NCBI GenBank assembly: GCA_020466095.1
Contig: CM035808.1
Coordinates: forward strand, 46,468,893 to 46,532,892
DNA length: 64,000 bases
Reading direction: 5' to 3'
From: Chlorops oryzae
Lineage: Eukaryota > Arthropoda > Insecta > Diptera > Chloropidae
Shown: one piece after another, positions 28,301-36,889 of the stretch
How the letters are laid out: each line of letters begins with the position of its first letter
Position numbering within the stretch: the first letter of the stretch is position 1
The notes under the pieces: generated by a model
Told to the model about the DNA's origin: nothing
Databases searched by the model: none
Seen by the model: the letters and a program-made list of their open reading frames with translations, nothing else
Program-made: the position numbers and the translations under genes

Positions 28301-28780
28301 GAAAAGAAAAAAAAAAAACAGGAGCTTTCGCTTTCAAGCCAAACTAATGTACCATGGGTCGTTTTTCTCTTCTTCTCTTTGAAGAACTCTTAAGCAAAAT
28401 AAGAGCGAATCAGCCATACCCACGAATTCGAATTTGGGCTTAGACTCTCTATCGCCGATACCTTCGACACACAGCTTGCGAAGCATAAGCCCAACTGGGT
28501 CAAGGAAGAGCACAACTGGAAGTACTTCGAGCAATAACAGCGACACGACGGCCAAACATGAGCAATCCTCAGCGGCGGCAGTGGCTTCAACGGTCGCTGT
28601 CGCCGCAAACGGAGCCGGAGCCTTGGTGCCAATTGGAGATAAGGAGAAGAAACGCAAAGAGATGTCAAGTTCGAGGATAAAGAAATTTCATCGACATTTC
28701 TCGCAAGTTCCGAAGGACGAGAAATTAATCAATTGTAAGCATGAAAAGAACTAGAGTTCCTTTATAAGAATAGTGTCATT

Positions 28781-28811
<31 letters not shown>

Positions 28812-30990
28812 GCTTTAGATTTTTCGTGTGCACTGGTGAGCGATATTTTGCTGCAAGGACATCTTTATATAACGGATAAACACTTTGCCTTTTACTCAAA
28901 TGTTTTCGGTTATGTCACGAAGGTAATTTTTCAATTTTCAAGGAAATGAATGAGTAAATATATACATAAATATAAATAATAAATAAAAATAAATTTAAAA
29001 AAATTATGAAAACAATTTTAAAAATTAAAAAAAAAAATAAATAAAAATTATCAAATTTAAAAAAATTAATAAAAATAAATGAATTAAATGAAAACTGAAA
29101 TTTTACATACCCCATTAAAATTGTTCTCCTTGGTTTTTAGGTTGTCATCCCTACGGCATCGGTGACGAAGATCTCGAAGGAGAAGACAGCAAAAATCATA
29201 CCGAATGCCGTTGGTGTAGCCACATCCGATGAGCGTCATGTATTCAGCAGCTTCATCAGTCGCGAGGCTGCATTTCGCTTAATGTGTAGCGTTTGCCCGC
29301 CACTGGGCGCGCCGGAAATAATGCCAAAACTACCAGTAGACATTGAAATCTCAGAAGAATACTCCATCGAAGACGATAGCAGTTGTTCAATAAGCGGGAA
29401 CGAGAGTCCACCCGGAAACGGTGTCGTCGTCGGTACTGCATTGAATTCAAATAATTCGGATACGAATCAAACGCTTCTTAGACGTACACTGCTCAGTTCG
29501 AGCGAGAAAGTCCGTCGTTCAGGTGGGTGCTTTCTGAGAATTCCCATTATTCTGATTCACAAATTAATAAATTCGTTCGATATAATAATTCTTCCAGACA
29601 TTCCATTAAATGCCAAAGCAACCAGTTTTAAGGCTTCCAATCATCAACATAGCGGCATCGAATTGCGCATTTCAGGGCCGCCCAATGTTATCACCTCGCA
29701 TCATCATTCGCCACTGGCTGGCGGCAATAGTTTCGCTGCAGCAGCTGCTACAAATCTCACAATGATTATTGCTGCTGGTACGACTGCTTCGACTACGCCA
29801 ACACCATCGACTGCTTCATCATCGCCGACGACTGTTATGGCTACACCAACTGGCAGTGCTGGGCTAACCAGTGTGGCTCCCGCACCTCCGCCATCCGTAA
29901 CGTATCGCGGCAAACGGAATTCGATAAAACAATCGGTGGCCAATGCATTTGCCGAAAGCCTAAAAGCTTTAACTTCAAATACTTCCCTGCGTCTCAAATT
30001 TCCCACGGAACTATCCATTGTTTGTTTGGGTGTTGTACTCTCCATCATTTTAGCTGTTTTCTCAATTTTCCTATTGTATCGTCTTGTCGAAATTGAAGCT
30101 AGAGCGGCCATCTATCGGTCTCCAATAAATTTTAATTGGGTATGTTTGTGCATTGGAATTTTTGTAGAATCTTAAATTCATTTCCATTGAATTCTTTTTA
30201 GCATTCTGGCCATGATGATGATATTTTTGCGGAGGCATTACGTTGGCAACGTCAATTGCAGGACAAAAGTGCCGCTGAAGCTCAGGATATATTAACAACC
30301 AATCTTGAACAAATTGCCAAGGTGAGGGAAAGATTTGATTCTAAAAACGAAAAAAAAAAATATTAGAAGATAAATTAAAGTATTTCTCGTAACCCGTTAA
30401 CGCCAGAGTGTTGAATCACACTGTAAGGCATTGTGATAGGGAAAATTTTTTTGTCAGCTAGGGACGATCGGGATGTGATATGGGAGTATTTTTCTCCCTT
30501 CTCCGTGCGTCCCTTGCTAAGAAAGAATAAGAATTTTTCTACCTAAAGCTCATAGTCTTCAACCCAGTTGAAATATTTTAAAGGTTTAATCTTTCAAATA
30601 ATAAGCCTTGAAAGGAGTTTAAACCAGGTTTTTTATAATTTGATATGAAAAATTTTGAAAAATTCAAATAGAAGAAAATTATTTGATTGAGTTAAACTGT
30701 GGCATGTACACTAAAAGAATATAAACGAGAATTTAACCTTTCAAAATTCTTAAATCGAGTTGAAGACTACGACCCTAAATGTCTTAGTTTAAATTCAGTC
30801 CTCAAAACTACTTCAAAATTATAACAGCACCTTAGACATTAATGGGTAAAAAAAAATCAAAAATATTTAAAAATATATATTTCATAATTTCCCTTTATAG
30901 GTTCGTCGGAGCTTAGAAACTCTATCGACGTTAATTCGTGATCGAAGCTCACCGAACGAAGCGTCCGTTCAAGACGATAGCAGCAACTGA
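7255..30990 (+). CDS. GRAM domain-containing membrane protein (GRAMD2-like), multi-exon gene
   Basis: Proposed common coding exons are 28406-28734, 28819-28922, 29141-29522, 29598-30139, 30202-30321 and 30901-30990 (stop TGA). Two 5' versions fit: 7255-7394 + 18705-19064, or 22142-22467. Both leave phase 2, match the 28406 acceptor and give multiples of three (about 688 and 630 aa). Seen: Ser-rich N-terminus, a GRAM domain (KKFHRHFSQVPKDEKLIN through AAFRLMCSVCPPL), a long low-complexity linker, one hydrophobic segment (LSIVCLGVVLSIILAVFSIF), then a helical tail. There is no VASt domain between GRAM and TM, which favours GRAMD2A/2B over GRAMD1. Known for the family: ER-anchored proteins whose GRAM domain binds plasma-membrane phospholipids at contact sites. 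The same role here is inference. The acceptor at 28406 rests mainly on phase agreement, because other AG sites lie nearby. Confidence 0.8.
7621..8026. mobile_element. piggyBac-like MITE (TTAA target)
   Basis: TTAA flanks both sides (7617-7620 and 8027-8030). The termini are CCCTTTCACTTCCAA and TTGGGAGTGAAAGAG, matching at 13 of 15 positions as inverted repeats. The 406-bp interior has no long ORF. TTAA duplication with a CCC-starting terminus is the signature of the piggyBac superfamily. It is non-autonomous. Confidence 0.65.
8637..8659. repeat. TTC microsatellite
   Basis: About seven perfect TTC units follow a pyrimidine-rich tract inside the putative intron. Confidence 0.7.
9367..9981. mobile_element. 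Foldback element with ~113-bp terminal inverted repeats
   Basis: The left arm (9367-9480) and right arm (9869-9981) are nearly perfect inverted copies beginning TATATGGGGCAAAACACG. A TA flanks each end, consistent with a Tc/mariner-type TA target. The centre (about 390 bp) is non-coding. It is non-autonomous; the class follows from the TA flank and is tentative. Confidence 0.65.
11681..12540 (+). repeat. Hairpin-ended dispersed repeat, copy 1
   Basis: It begins with a palindrome around GACACAGCCTGTGTC and ends with a hairpin GTCAGGCTCGCCTGAC followed by TATAACACCCTTACTTG. Inside are a (TCCGTCTG)-type microsatellite (about 11815-11860), a triple GGGCGTGGCTGAA repeat (about 12109-12149), and two GTACCTCCAGTACTAGG-like blocks. 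A reversed copy lies at 43138-44492, and 3' fragments are inside the elements at 38539-41287. No ORF is convincing. The superfamily is not recognised. Confidence 0.55.
14440..15080. repeat. Degenerate GGATAACCGGATA-rich repeat block
   Basis: Motifs of the type TTTCACGGATAACCGGATA recur at roughly 150-200 bp spacing, with intervening similar text (AACCCATTAAT, GAATGAAGGATA). The same GGATATCCGG-type words form the ends of the hAT remnant at 33198-35313. It may be a decayed array of subterminal repeats from a related element. Confidence 0.45.
15542..15664. repeat. MITE family B, copy 1 (internal deletion)
   Basis: It starts ATGCCTGATTTCC and ends GGAAAGCAGGCAT, the family's inverted termini. 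The left arm lacks the usual GCAGGAATTCCTGCAAATATTC part. It is non-coding. Confidence 0.55.
17709..18145. repeat. Two adjacent CAGT-ended MITE candidates
   Basis: The first (about 17709-17878) runs from CAGTGACGCCAGATTG to TTCTGGTAACACTG. The second (about 17940-18145) runs from CAGTCTTGCCAGATTG to TACTGGCAGAACTG. Termini of the form CAGTGTTGCCAGA are typical of small hAT-like elements. Target duplications are not clear, so class and limits are tentative. Confidence 0.35.
18281..18440. repeat. MITE family B, copy 2
   Basis: Starts ATGCCTGATTTCCAGTAGCG and carries the family's ATATTCAACATATG and CATATGGAATCAGT words. It ends with the inverted ATTGGAAACGACGCAT. About 160 bp, non-coding, 260 bp before an exon. 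Confidence 0.6.
18705..19064 (+). CDS. GRAM gene, internal N-terminal exon of long isoform
   Basis: A good acceptor (T-rich tract ending TTTTTCAG) precedes 18705 and a strong donor (AG|GTGAGA) follows 19064. The 120-codon exon is Ser/Asn/Gln-rich (for example SGGSTSSQNSGYYSTL) with no recognised domain, so it would form a disordered N-terminal region. It enters and leaves in phase 2, fitting the candidate exon at 7255-7394 upstream and the acceptor at 28406 downstream. The splice signals and the matching phase make it a likely real exon. Confidence 0.65.
19065..21789 (+). other. Intronic sequence, no gene seen
   Basis: Apart from a foldback MITE at 19689-19855 and a short repeat word (CTCAAAAAGCGG...CTGGCAG, near 20040) that recurs inverted near 5285, nothing was recognised. 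It is A+T-rich and the ORFs are short and unsupported. Confidence 0.5.
19689..19855. repeat. Foldback MITE family C, copy 1
   Basis: Inverted ends contain CACACAAATTTTTCTTTCC on the left and GAAAGCAAAATTTGTGTG on the right. A second copy lies at 41682-41824. Non-coding. Confidence 0.5.
21790..22141 (+). promoter_or_regulatory. Putative alternative promoter and 5' UTR of GRAM gene
   Basis: Local GC content rises sharply (GCGAGCGCGCTCGC, TTCGCGTTCGCTCTCGC) compared with the surrounding intron. Two initiator-like words (CTCAGTTG near 21910, TTCAGTCAG near 21950) precede the coding exon that starts at 22142. There is no TATA box at a set distance. It fits an insect initiator-type promoter, but the start site itself is not determined. 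Confidence 0.4.
22142..22467 (+). CDS. GRAM gene, alternative first coding exon
   Basis: It opens at ATG (MIPNKIPVTLRLSKNS) and runs about 108 codons of acidic, Glu/Lys-rich sequence to a consensus donor GTAAGT at 22468. Without splicing, the frame would stop immediately after the donor. It leaves in phase 2, the same as the exon at 18705-19064, so either can join the acceptor at 28406. Earlier in-frame codons to 22121 lack an ATG, so the start at 22142 is preferred. No known domain. Confidence 0.65.
24981..26187 (-). pseudogene. hAT-family transposase relic (ZMYM1/TTF-type), 5'-truncated
   Basis: Two minus-strand open segments carry the C-terminal half of a hAT transposase: 26187-25525 (about 220 codons) and 25501-25166 (111 codons) in another frame. 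The second contains the hallmark dimerisation motif (TCENERSFSTLRRLKTYLRS, TEQRLNALELLHVH). The break near 25500-25525 is a frameshift or stop, so no intact protein is made. The element's terminus is seen at 24981-25018 (CAGGCGCGCAGCCAGGATTT then a G run), a classic hAT end. No matching left end or N-terminal catalytic region was found beyond 26187. It is an old, dead insertion in the intron. Confidence 0.75.
26785..27712. repeat. MITE family B, copy 3, split by an insertion
   Basis: The left half (26785 to about 26857: CCTGATTTCACTAGCGCAG, CAAATATTCAACAC) and the right half (about 27640-27712: GATTCCATATATTTGAAT, ACAGGAATAC) match the family's two arms. About 780 bp of unrelated sequence separates them. 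Confidence 0.5.
26858..27639. mobile_element. Non-autonomous element with GGAGCGCTCCGA subterminal repeats
   Basis: The ends read CAGCCAACCATATGCGGAG and, inverted, CAGCCAACTATTGGAGTC. Near the left end CGGAGCGCTCCGAA occurs twice with AAAGGACTCCCACYT-type text. Near the right end GGAGTCC recurs several times. The interior is non-coding. The target duplication is not clear and the class is unknown. Confidence 0.5.
28406..28922 (+). CDS. GRAM gene exons: Ser-rich segment and N-terminal half of GRAM domain
   Basis: Exon 28406-28734 encodes a Ser/Thr/Ala-rich segment and then the start of the GRAM domain (SRIKKFHRHFSQVPKDEKLI), with donor GTAAGC. Exon 28819-28922 (acceptor TGCTTTAG, donor GTAATT) continues with FSCALVSDILLQGHLYITDK and HFAFYSNVFGYVTK, the GRAM beta-strands. 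Codon phase is kept across the 84-bp intron, which holds a (CT)n run. Confidence 0.85.
28781..28806 (+). repeat. (CT)n microsatellite next to a splice acceptor
   Basis: A run of about 13 CT units forms part of the polypyrimidine tract of the 84-bp intron, ending shortly before the acceptor at 28818. Length variation here could affect splicing strength; that is inference. Confidence 0.7.
29141..30139 (+). CDS. GRAM gene exons: C-terminal half of GRAM domain, linker, transmembrane helix
   Basis: Exon 29141-29522 (acceptor TTTTTAG, donor GTGGGT) completes the GRAM domain (VVIPTASVTKISKEKTAKII ... AAFRLMCSVCPPL) and adds an acidic Ser-rich linker. Exon 29598-30139 (acceptor CTTCCAG, donor GTATGT) carries an Ala/Thr/Pro-rich low-complexity stretch, a basic segment (KFPTE boundary) and the single hydrophobic helix LSIVCLGVVLSIILAVFSIF. 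The 75-bp intron between them has no stop and keeps frame if retained. Confidence 0.85.
30202..30990 (+). CDS. GRAM gene last two exons: C-terminal tail
   Basis: Exon 30202-30321 (acceptor TTTTTAG, donor GTGAGG) and exon 30901-30990 (acceptor TTTATAG, stop TGA) encode a charged helical tail (ALRWQRQLQDKSAAEAQ, VRRSLETLSTLIRD) after the membrane helix, ending in QDDSSN. The 579-bp intron between them contains MITE family A copy 2. Confidence 0.8.
30543..30780 (+). repeat. MITE family A, copy 2
   Basis: Runs from CTAAAGCTCATAGTCTTCAA to GTTGAAGACTACGACCCTAA, with imperfect inverted ends. It is the same as 57105-57338 and, inverted, 2868-3062. It sits in the last intron of the GRAM gene. Confidence 0.6.
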
Positions 30991-33197
30991 GTTGAGATGA
31001 TTATGGCCTCAAAATCCAATTTTCTTCTCTAAACCAATAGATTATATAAAAAAGCCCTAGTTACCAATGAATGCTTGCGCAATTTTTGCGTTAAATTTTA
31101 CAAATATTGAATTTCCCATTATTTGTGTTATTATTATTTATTTTTGTATTTTTTTTGCCTTACAGCTTTATATTATTATAACTATGAATACTTGTTGGTC
31201 CCTTTAAGAACCTGAAACTCTCAATTTTCAATCAACAAAGTGAGGCTATTTCAAAAAAGAAAATTATTTATAAATATTATTGGAAGCTTTAGGAGTTCAT
31301 AGGAAGCTCAATGCAATTTTGGACTTACCAATATAAATTATCTTTATTTATTTATTTATTTTTTTTTTTTGTTTGTTAATTTTTTAAAGCACTGCGCGAG
31401 CTCAAAATGCTCGTCTTCTATACTCGCAATCGACATGAAAAATCGATTTCGGTAGAGAAGAGGTTTTAGAACTTTTTGTTATCGATCAATTTTATTCGCT
31501 GATGTTTTTTCTTTTTTTTATATAAAAATAAATATTCATTCAGCTTTGTGTATTTTACCCTGAATTCTCTCACTTTGTGTATTGTACTTTTTTTGTCCCA
31601 AAATCTCGTCTAAAGTTTTCTTCCTGATAATTTCGTCCCTTTTAAAAGCTTTGATTTTCCTACTCTTATATCTCTTGTGTTTAATACAGAATATTGGCTT
31701 TCACTATGATATATAATATCCAAAATACTTGTAATTCAAGTAATATTGCAATTCAATGGAATATGGCTTCAACAAACTCAGCTCAAGTCGACCTAAACTA
31801 TTCTTCTGTATTATAACTTCTCCTAGAGCTGTTCATCAGTCTCTCAACTTGTAAAAAGAAAAGAGGTCGCCATATTTCATATTGCTAGCCCGCTTTGTTG
31901 CATAGAAATACCAGAAAAAAAAGAAACCAAAGAAAATAATTTTTATCCGAAATTATCCGCATATATCTTATATATACATAAGTCTAAACTATATATCTTT
32001 AAGCTTCATATTCATCAGCCTATAATCACAAATACAAAATAAGTAAAAAACAAAAAAAAAACAAAAACAATATAAAAACAGTTAATATTAAAATTATCTT
32101 CTAGGATAACTCTACATAGAGCAAAAACAAAAAGAGAGAAAAACAAAAAATTAATGCACTTAAAAATATTTTGAATTAATTTAATAGAAATGAAGCTGGG
32201 ACATGGTGCAATCTGTGGTAGTGTAATATCCAACAAAACAAAGTCGTTAGCCTCTGTAGATGTAGAAGAATTGTCTTCGATGGGTATGAACGTATTTTTA
32301 GTACTAATATTTAACCCCTCAAGTAATCTAATAATAATTATAATTTAAATGAAATTGAAAATGACTCATGTGTACGTTGGAGTGTTTGAAATTGTTTATG
32401 AAGTTTGTGAAATCGAGACATTTTTATATGCAGAGAAATGGATCGATTATACGAGTATGTAGGTACTAAATTTTAAGTTACCAAACTCTACTCATCGCAA
32501 ACTTGGAGCGTAAATTAACTCTGTGTATGTCTAGGAAAAAAGATTTTCTAAGTGAAGAAATTAGTCAGATTTTTCAACTGTGTTCTGTATGCATATCTTC
32601 TCTGTCTGCTGGTAAAATGCTTTCTATTTACTTTCTATTTATTTTTAAGTTAGATTCAATTTTAATTTTTAAGATTCTTAATTAATTAATTAGTGAACCT
32701 ATTAGCCATATACGAATGAGTACATACACACACACACACATATATGTATGCGTTAATGGTCTGTAAGCAAATCCCTGTGATAAAATATTTTGTATATTTA
32801 GCGAAAGTATAAAATTCATTTCGTTGTGTGTGTTTATCTTAATTTATTTTTACTTAAGTACCTTTAGATTCGTACGAATTTTTTGTTCTTGCGTACGTGT
32901 AAATGAATATGTTCTCTTTTCCTTCGGTTTTATTCCTTCGAAAAGGTTTTCATCTAAATTTAAAAATAATCAAAATTGTATTATTTTGATTGAAAACAAA
33001 ATTATTCAAAAAATGAAAATGTCGAGCAGAAAAAAAAATGAAATAAAGGAATTAAATAAAGAATTAAAATGAGTAGAGTACAATAAATTTTGTTTTGTTC
33101 ATTTTGATTGTCTTTAAGAAGGCGTTATCCGTGCTCTGGTAAGTAAGATACTAAGAATTTTATTTAGCTGTAGGCACCACGACCCATTGTGGTGTTT
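30991..33197 (+). other. 3' UTR and downstream non-coding sequence of GRAM gene
   Basis: A+T-rich sequence with several AATAAA hexamers (for example 31527-31532), any of which could serve polyadenylation. A (CA)n microsatellite lies near 32725-32740. No ORF with protein-like features was seen. Confidence 0.5.
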
Positions 33198-33545
33198 CAA
33201 CGGATAGTCTATCCGGCTGAATGCCAGATACCGGATATCCGGCTTGTTTCCAGGCCGGATAACCGGATATCCAACTGCCCGATATTTAATTTTTTTTTTA
33301 AATATAATTTTCGGTTTTAAAGCCATATTGAACGGCGTAGAAATTATTCTGAGCGTTGCCGTTTGGTACCAAAAATTTCGAACGTTATTTTTTTACACAG
33401 CTAACTTTTTAGTAATGATCAGAGTGAGTAAAAAAAGCCCGAAAAAACCCAAAAATAAGCGCTATAAAAAGCTCGAAAAAACAAGGAAAATAGTCCAAAA
33501 AATATGCAGTTAAAATTTACATTTTATTCAGTGGACTTATTAAAA

Positions 33546-34624
33546 TATCGTCAGCTTAAAGTGTAAACCTGCTAACTAACAATTTCAAAACTTTACAGGG
33601 TAAATAAAAAACACTTTTTTGCAAGACTTCAAAGTAGGGAAGTAGACCCAAAATATGGATGGTTTATTTTGTTCCTATATGAAGTCTCTTCTAAATTCGA
33701 TTCTGTGCACCATAGAAAGTCTACTTGGAGTCACTTGTTGGTGTTAGCTGTGAACTTTAACCACAGTTGGACTTAGCAGTTTTACTCATCACCAATTTCT
33801 CCGTATTTAGTAGAGCTGTTAAAGAATTAATTCATTTCTAAATTTCAGCCTTTTGAATTTCCTTTTAAAGATTTAATTCAAAAATTCGTTCTAATGAATT
33901 ATGAATGAAAACTTTGAATTCATCATTCAGCTGTCAAAAATGATTTATGAATTCAATTTTATAATTCTTTTTTTAAAGCTCCCAGGTAACTCATTTTGAT
34001 TTTAGCTTAAAATTTTTAAATCAAATCAATTTGAAAACATTTTCCAGCCTTAGGATTGAAATCGCAGTTTCTAAAACAATGGCTATTAATGGGAAGTGGT
34101 AACGAATTTTGAGAATCCCCTTTTGCTTTGAAAAATGTTCGGTAGTTTTTCAAATATTTGGCTATTGGCAAAAAATGTCTCAGATTTTTAATGGATATTT
34201 TATTTATTCCAATAGAGGGGTTATAGTTGACGGATTTTGCGAATTCCTGTTCCTTTGCTAAAGGAAAGAAAATAACTCCCAGATTTCAAAAATATAATTA
34301 GGGTTTTTCAAATGCGGGCATAGGTTGTTTTGGAAATTGTGATTTCAATCCTAAGGCTGGAAAATGATTTAAAAATTCTATCATCTATTATAATTCAATT
34401 ATCTTGGAAATGAATTCAATCAAAATTTGAAATTTTTAGCTGGGAATGAAAGTGACTTAAGCCTCAAATGATTGAATTCTTTTACAGCTCTGGTATTTAG
34501 CATTTGAAATCAAAAAAGATTTTTTTGCCTGACGATGCAGTGTCCTTTTTTCTTTCGAATGACACGAAAAGTCGGAATCGGTTAAAAGTGGACTTAGCAG
34601 GTTTACACTTTAAGCCGACGATAT
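33546..34624. mobile_element. Nested element with TIR CGTCAGCTTAAAGTGTAAAC
   Basis: The left end CGTCAGCTTAAAGTGTAAAC and right end GTTTACACTTTAAGCCGACG are near-perfect inverted repeats. The insertion point lies at the 3' end of the hAT transposase fragment, so the last residues of that reading frame come from this element. It is itself interrupted at 33811-34492. Confidence 0.5.
33811..34492. mobile_element. hAT-like MITE with 8-bp target duplication GTATTTAG
   Basis: GTATTTAG occurs on both sides (33803-33810 and 34493-34500). The ends TAGAGCTGTTAAAGAATT and AATTCTTTTACAGCTCTG are inverted repeats, with further inverted blocks inside (for example CAGCCTTAGGATTGAAAT). 682 bp, non-coding. 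An 8-bp duplication is characteristic of hAT. Confidence 0.7.
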
Positions 34625-34791
34625 ATGACTTTTACATTTTCAAAAAAAAAAAAATGTTGGCGCTTCTTGCTTAAAAGGTTTTTATACAATGAAAAAGATC
34701 GTTCAACGTCTGGAGAGGTAAGGGGGCAAAATTTTAAAACGCACTCAAACGTAAATACGCGATCGAACGTATAATCCAGCATTGGACACAT
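34603..34791 (-). pseudogene. hAT transposase C-terminal fragment
   Basis: A 62-codon fragment contains LTSPDVERSFSLYKNLLSKK, the hAT dimerisation (ERSFS) motif of the C-terminus. No upstream catalytic region remains. Its last residues read into the inverted terminus of the inserted element ending at 34624. Dead remnant. Confidence 0.7.
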
Positions 34792-35508
34792 CCCTTAAAA
34801 GAGTCATTGACAAAGGAAAGCAATAAAGCAAAAATAAAATCAGCTGAAAAAACGCAACATTGTTGATTTTTTCGGAAATAAGTTAGGAAAAGGCATTTAA
34901 AATAGTACAATTAACCAAAAATATGGGAAATATGCACAAAAAATAGTTTTTGGCAAGAAAATAGCTCGCACTGCTAAAATATGCAAAAAAAGTAAAAAGT
35001 AGCTCGCACTACTAAAATATGCAAAAATAGTATGACGTATGAAAAAACAAGCATTTATTCACTCTGGTAATGATTGTTTCGAGCGGTTGCACCGAACTGC
35101 AATAAAAAATGTCTAAATATGGAAATTTTCTGTGAAAATTTTAGCGGTGCTGCATCCGGTTTCCTCCAATTGCACCATTTTCAAATCTGCATTCGAAGTA
35201 CAAATACAATATAGCAAATATTTAATGTGAGGTAGCCGGCGGTCGGATATAGATGGTATCCGGTATCCGGCCGGATACTAAATTGAAGGCCGGATAGGCC
35301 GCATACTATTGTGCTAAAGATACTGATAATATTCCAAAGCAATTAATTTTTTAACATGAAAAACTTCATGTCTTTAACCCATTAAGGGAGGTATATGCTT
35401 CAAAATACTTATGTACGCGCCAAAATTTGGGTGAATTGGCAGTAGCTGCCATTATTTCATGGGACTTTCTTAAGGTGGAACTGTTAAGCGAAATATACAG
35501 CCCCGATT

Positions 35509-35846
35509 TTGGATATTCGCGTAGATTTTTTTCCTGCAGATTTGAAAAATTTCCCCCATTCTAAGCACAGTTGGAAGGAATATATACAATTGTTGAGTTT
35601 AAATTGGGTAAATACCCTGGTTGGGTTTTGCTATACGGTAACTCAATGTGCATGGCCAGTATTGACAAACTGGCGGTTGCCACTGCATGCCCCGATGAGA
35701 CTCCCACAAGGGCGCGTCTCAAACGATCAGACACGGGTGTTCAGTCCGTGGGGCCCAGATTCCCGTCGCACCAAATTAAGGTCAATTGGTCTACCGTTCG
35801 TGACTTGACACAGGCCACTATCACGGGAAGTGGGAAGGTAGTATAA
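35509..35846 (+). other. Higher-GC island with two overlapping ORFs, origin unknown
   Basis: The block from about 35640 to 35830 is richer in GC than its surroundings and stays open in two frames (99 and 91 codons). Neither translation was recognised. The words GGTTTTGCTATACGGTAACTC here and GGGTTTGCTATACCCGTAAC near 5230 are similar, which suggests an undescribed dispersed repeat rather than a gene. Confidence 0.3.
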
Positions 35847-36311
35847 ATTCAGCAAGAATTTCGATGTTTTTAAGCAAAGGTTATCGCATTCTTCTTTTAA
35901 TTGACGTTTTCGTTATTCCCTTTATCCGCGAAGAAAAATTTTTAGGGAAAATATCCCCGGGGGGTAGTCATTTAGAAAAGGATTGTAAGATTGAGTATCA
36001 AAAAAGAAAAAAAGCTTTGAAAATCCATTTTTATCAAAGGCTGTCTGAGTGACTGAAGATGGATTCGGAAAAAACTTATATGTACAGCCCGATTCTCAAC
36101 ATCCAGCGAATATTTTCAGAGTATTCAATCCAAAATAACTCTGAAATGTGTATAAAAATGGGGGTCAAGCAAATGAGTATAGTGCTTATTAAGGGGGAAA
36201 TTTGAAGTTATATCATTTGGCTTACGATTTCGGGCTCATCTACATATATTGATCTTCACAGGAAAAGAGCCCTCGTACTCCAAATTAACACTCATAAATG
36301 ACTCATTTTCC

Positions 36312-36460
36312 AGCAAACATTGTTGGAGTGATAATATTTATGAGTCCGAAATGAATCCGAAATATTTAAAATATATGAGGCTCAGAAATATGACTCCGAA
36401 ATGTATCCGAGTTATGAGTCATACATATATGATTTCTTTAGGACTCCAAATTTTTGCTGA
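36312..36460. repeat. Small TIR element with GAGTCCGAAATG-type interior
   Basis: Imperfect inverted ends CAGCAAACATTGTTGGAGT and GGACTCCAAATTTTTGCTG enclose repeated TATGAGTC and TCCGAAATG words. About 150 bp, non-coding. Confidence 0.4.
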
Positions 36461-36889
36461 TAACTCTCAGGATTTACATTTATGCATGGAAAATCTGTAT
36501 AAAAAGTGAATACATTCGCGAAGCTGAATATCTTTTAGAACTATTAATTTCAAGATAAATAAAAATATAAAGTGCACTACATTCTTTCATTAGGGAACAC
36601 CCAAAAGTCATGTATTTTCTGTACGATTTTTTACTAAGGGACTATCGCCAGCTCTGCCAGACACTGCCATCTTTACGCATGGGCCCGATGGGCCCGGGCC
36701 CAGGGCCCCGCGGTCTGAGGCGCCCCCAAAAGTTATAATACTTGTACATTATCATCAGAGGTGACCACCACTACAAGGCCGTTTTCATTATGCGCAATAG
36801 TAGTGGTACAACAAAGCCATAAAATTAGAAAATCGAGAGAATAACAAAGCGACAAGCGTCATAGATCCCACCTCGACAATAGTCTGTAG

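Larger units (their letters stand above)
22468..28405 (+). other. Intron of GRAM gene
   Basis: Holds a hAT transposase relic (24981-26187) and a MITE family B copy split by another element (26785-27712). A pyrimidine-rich run before 28406 supplies the acceptor. The remaining A+T-rich sequence (22500-24900) shows nothing recognisable. Confidence 0.55.
33198..35313 (-). mobile_element. Decayed hAT transposon with GGATATCCGG-type ends, carrying nested insertions
   Basis: The ends contain CTATCCGGC, GATACCGGATATCCGG and GCCGGATAACCGGATATCC on the left. Their inverted equivalents occur on the right (GGTATCCGGCCGGATAC, GGCCGGATAGGCC). The minus strand encodes a hAT dimerisation segment at 34603-34791. 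Two nested inserts are visible: about 33546-34624, and within that 33811-34492. A 37-bp direct duplication (GCTCGCACTGCTAAAATATG) lies at 34965-35030. The element is non-functional. Confidence 0.55.
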
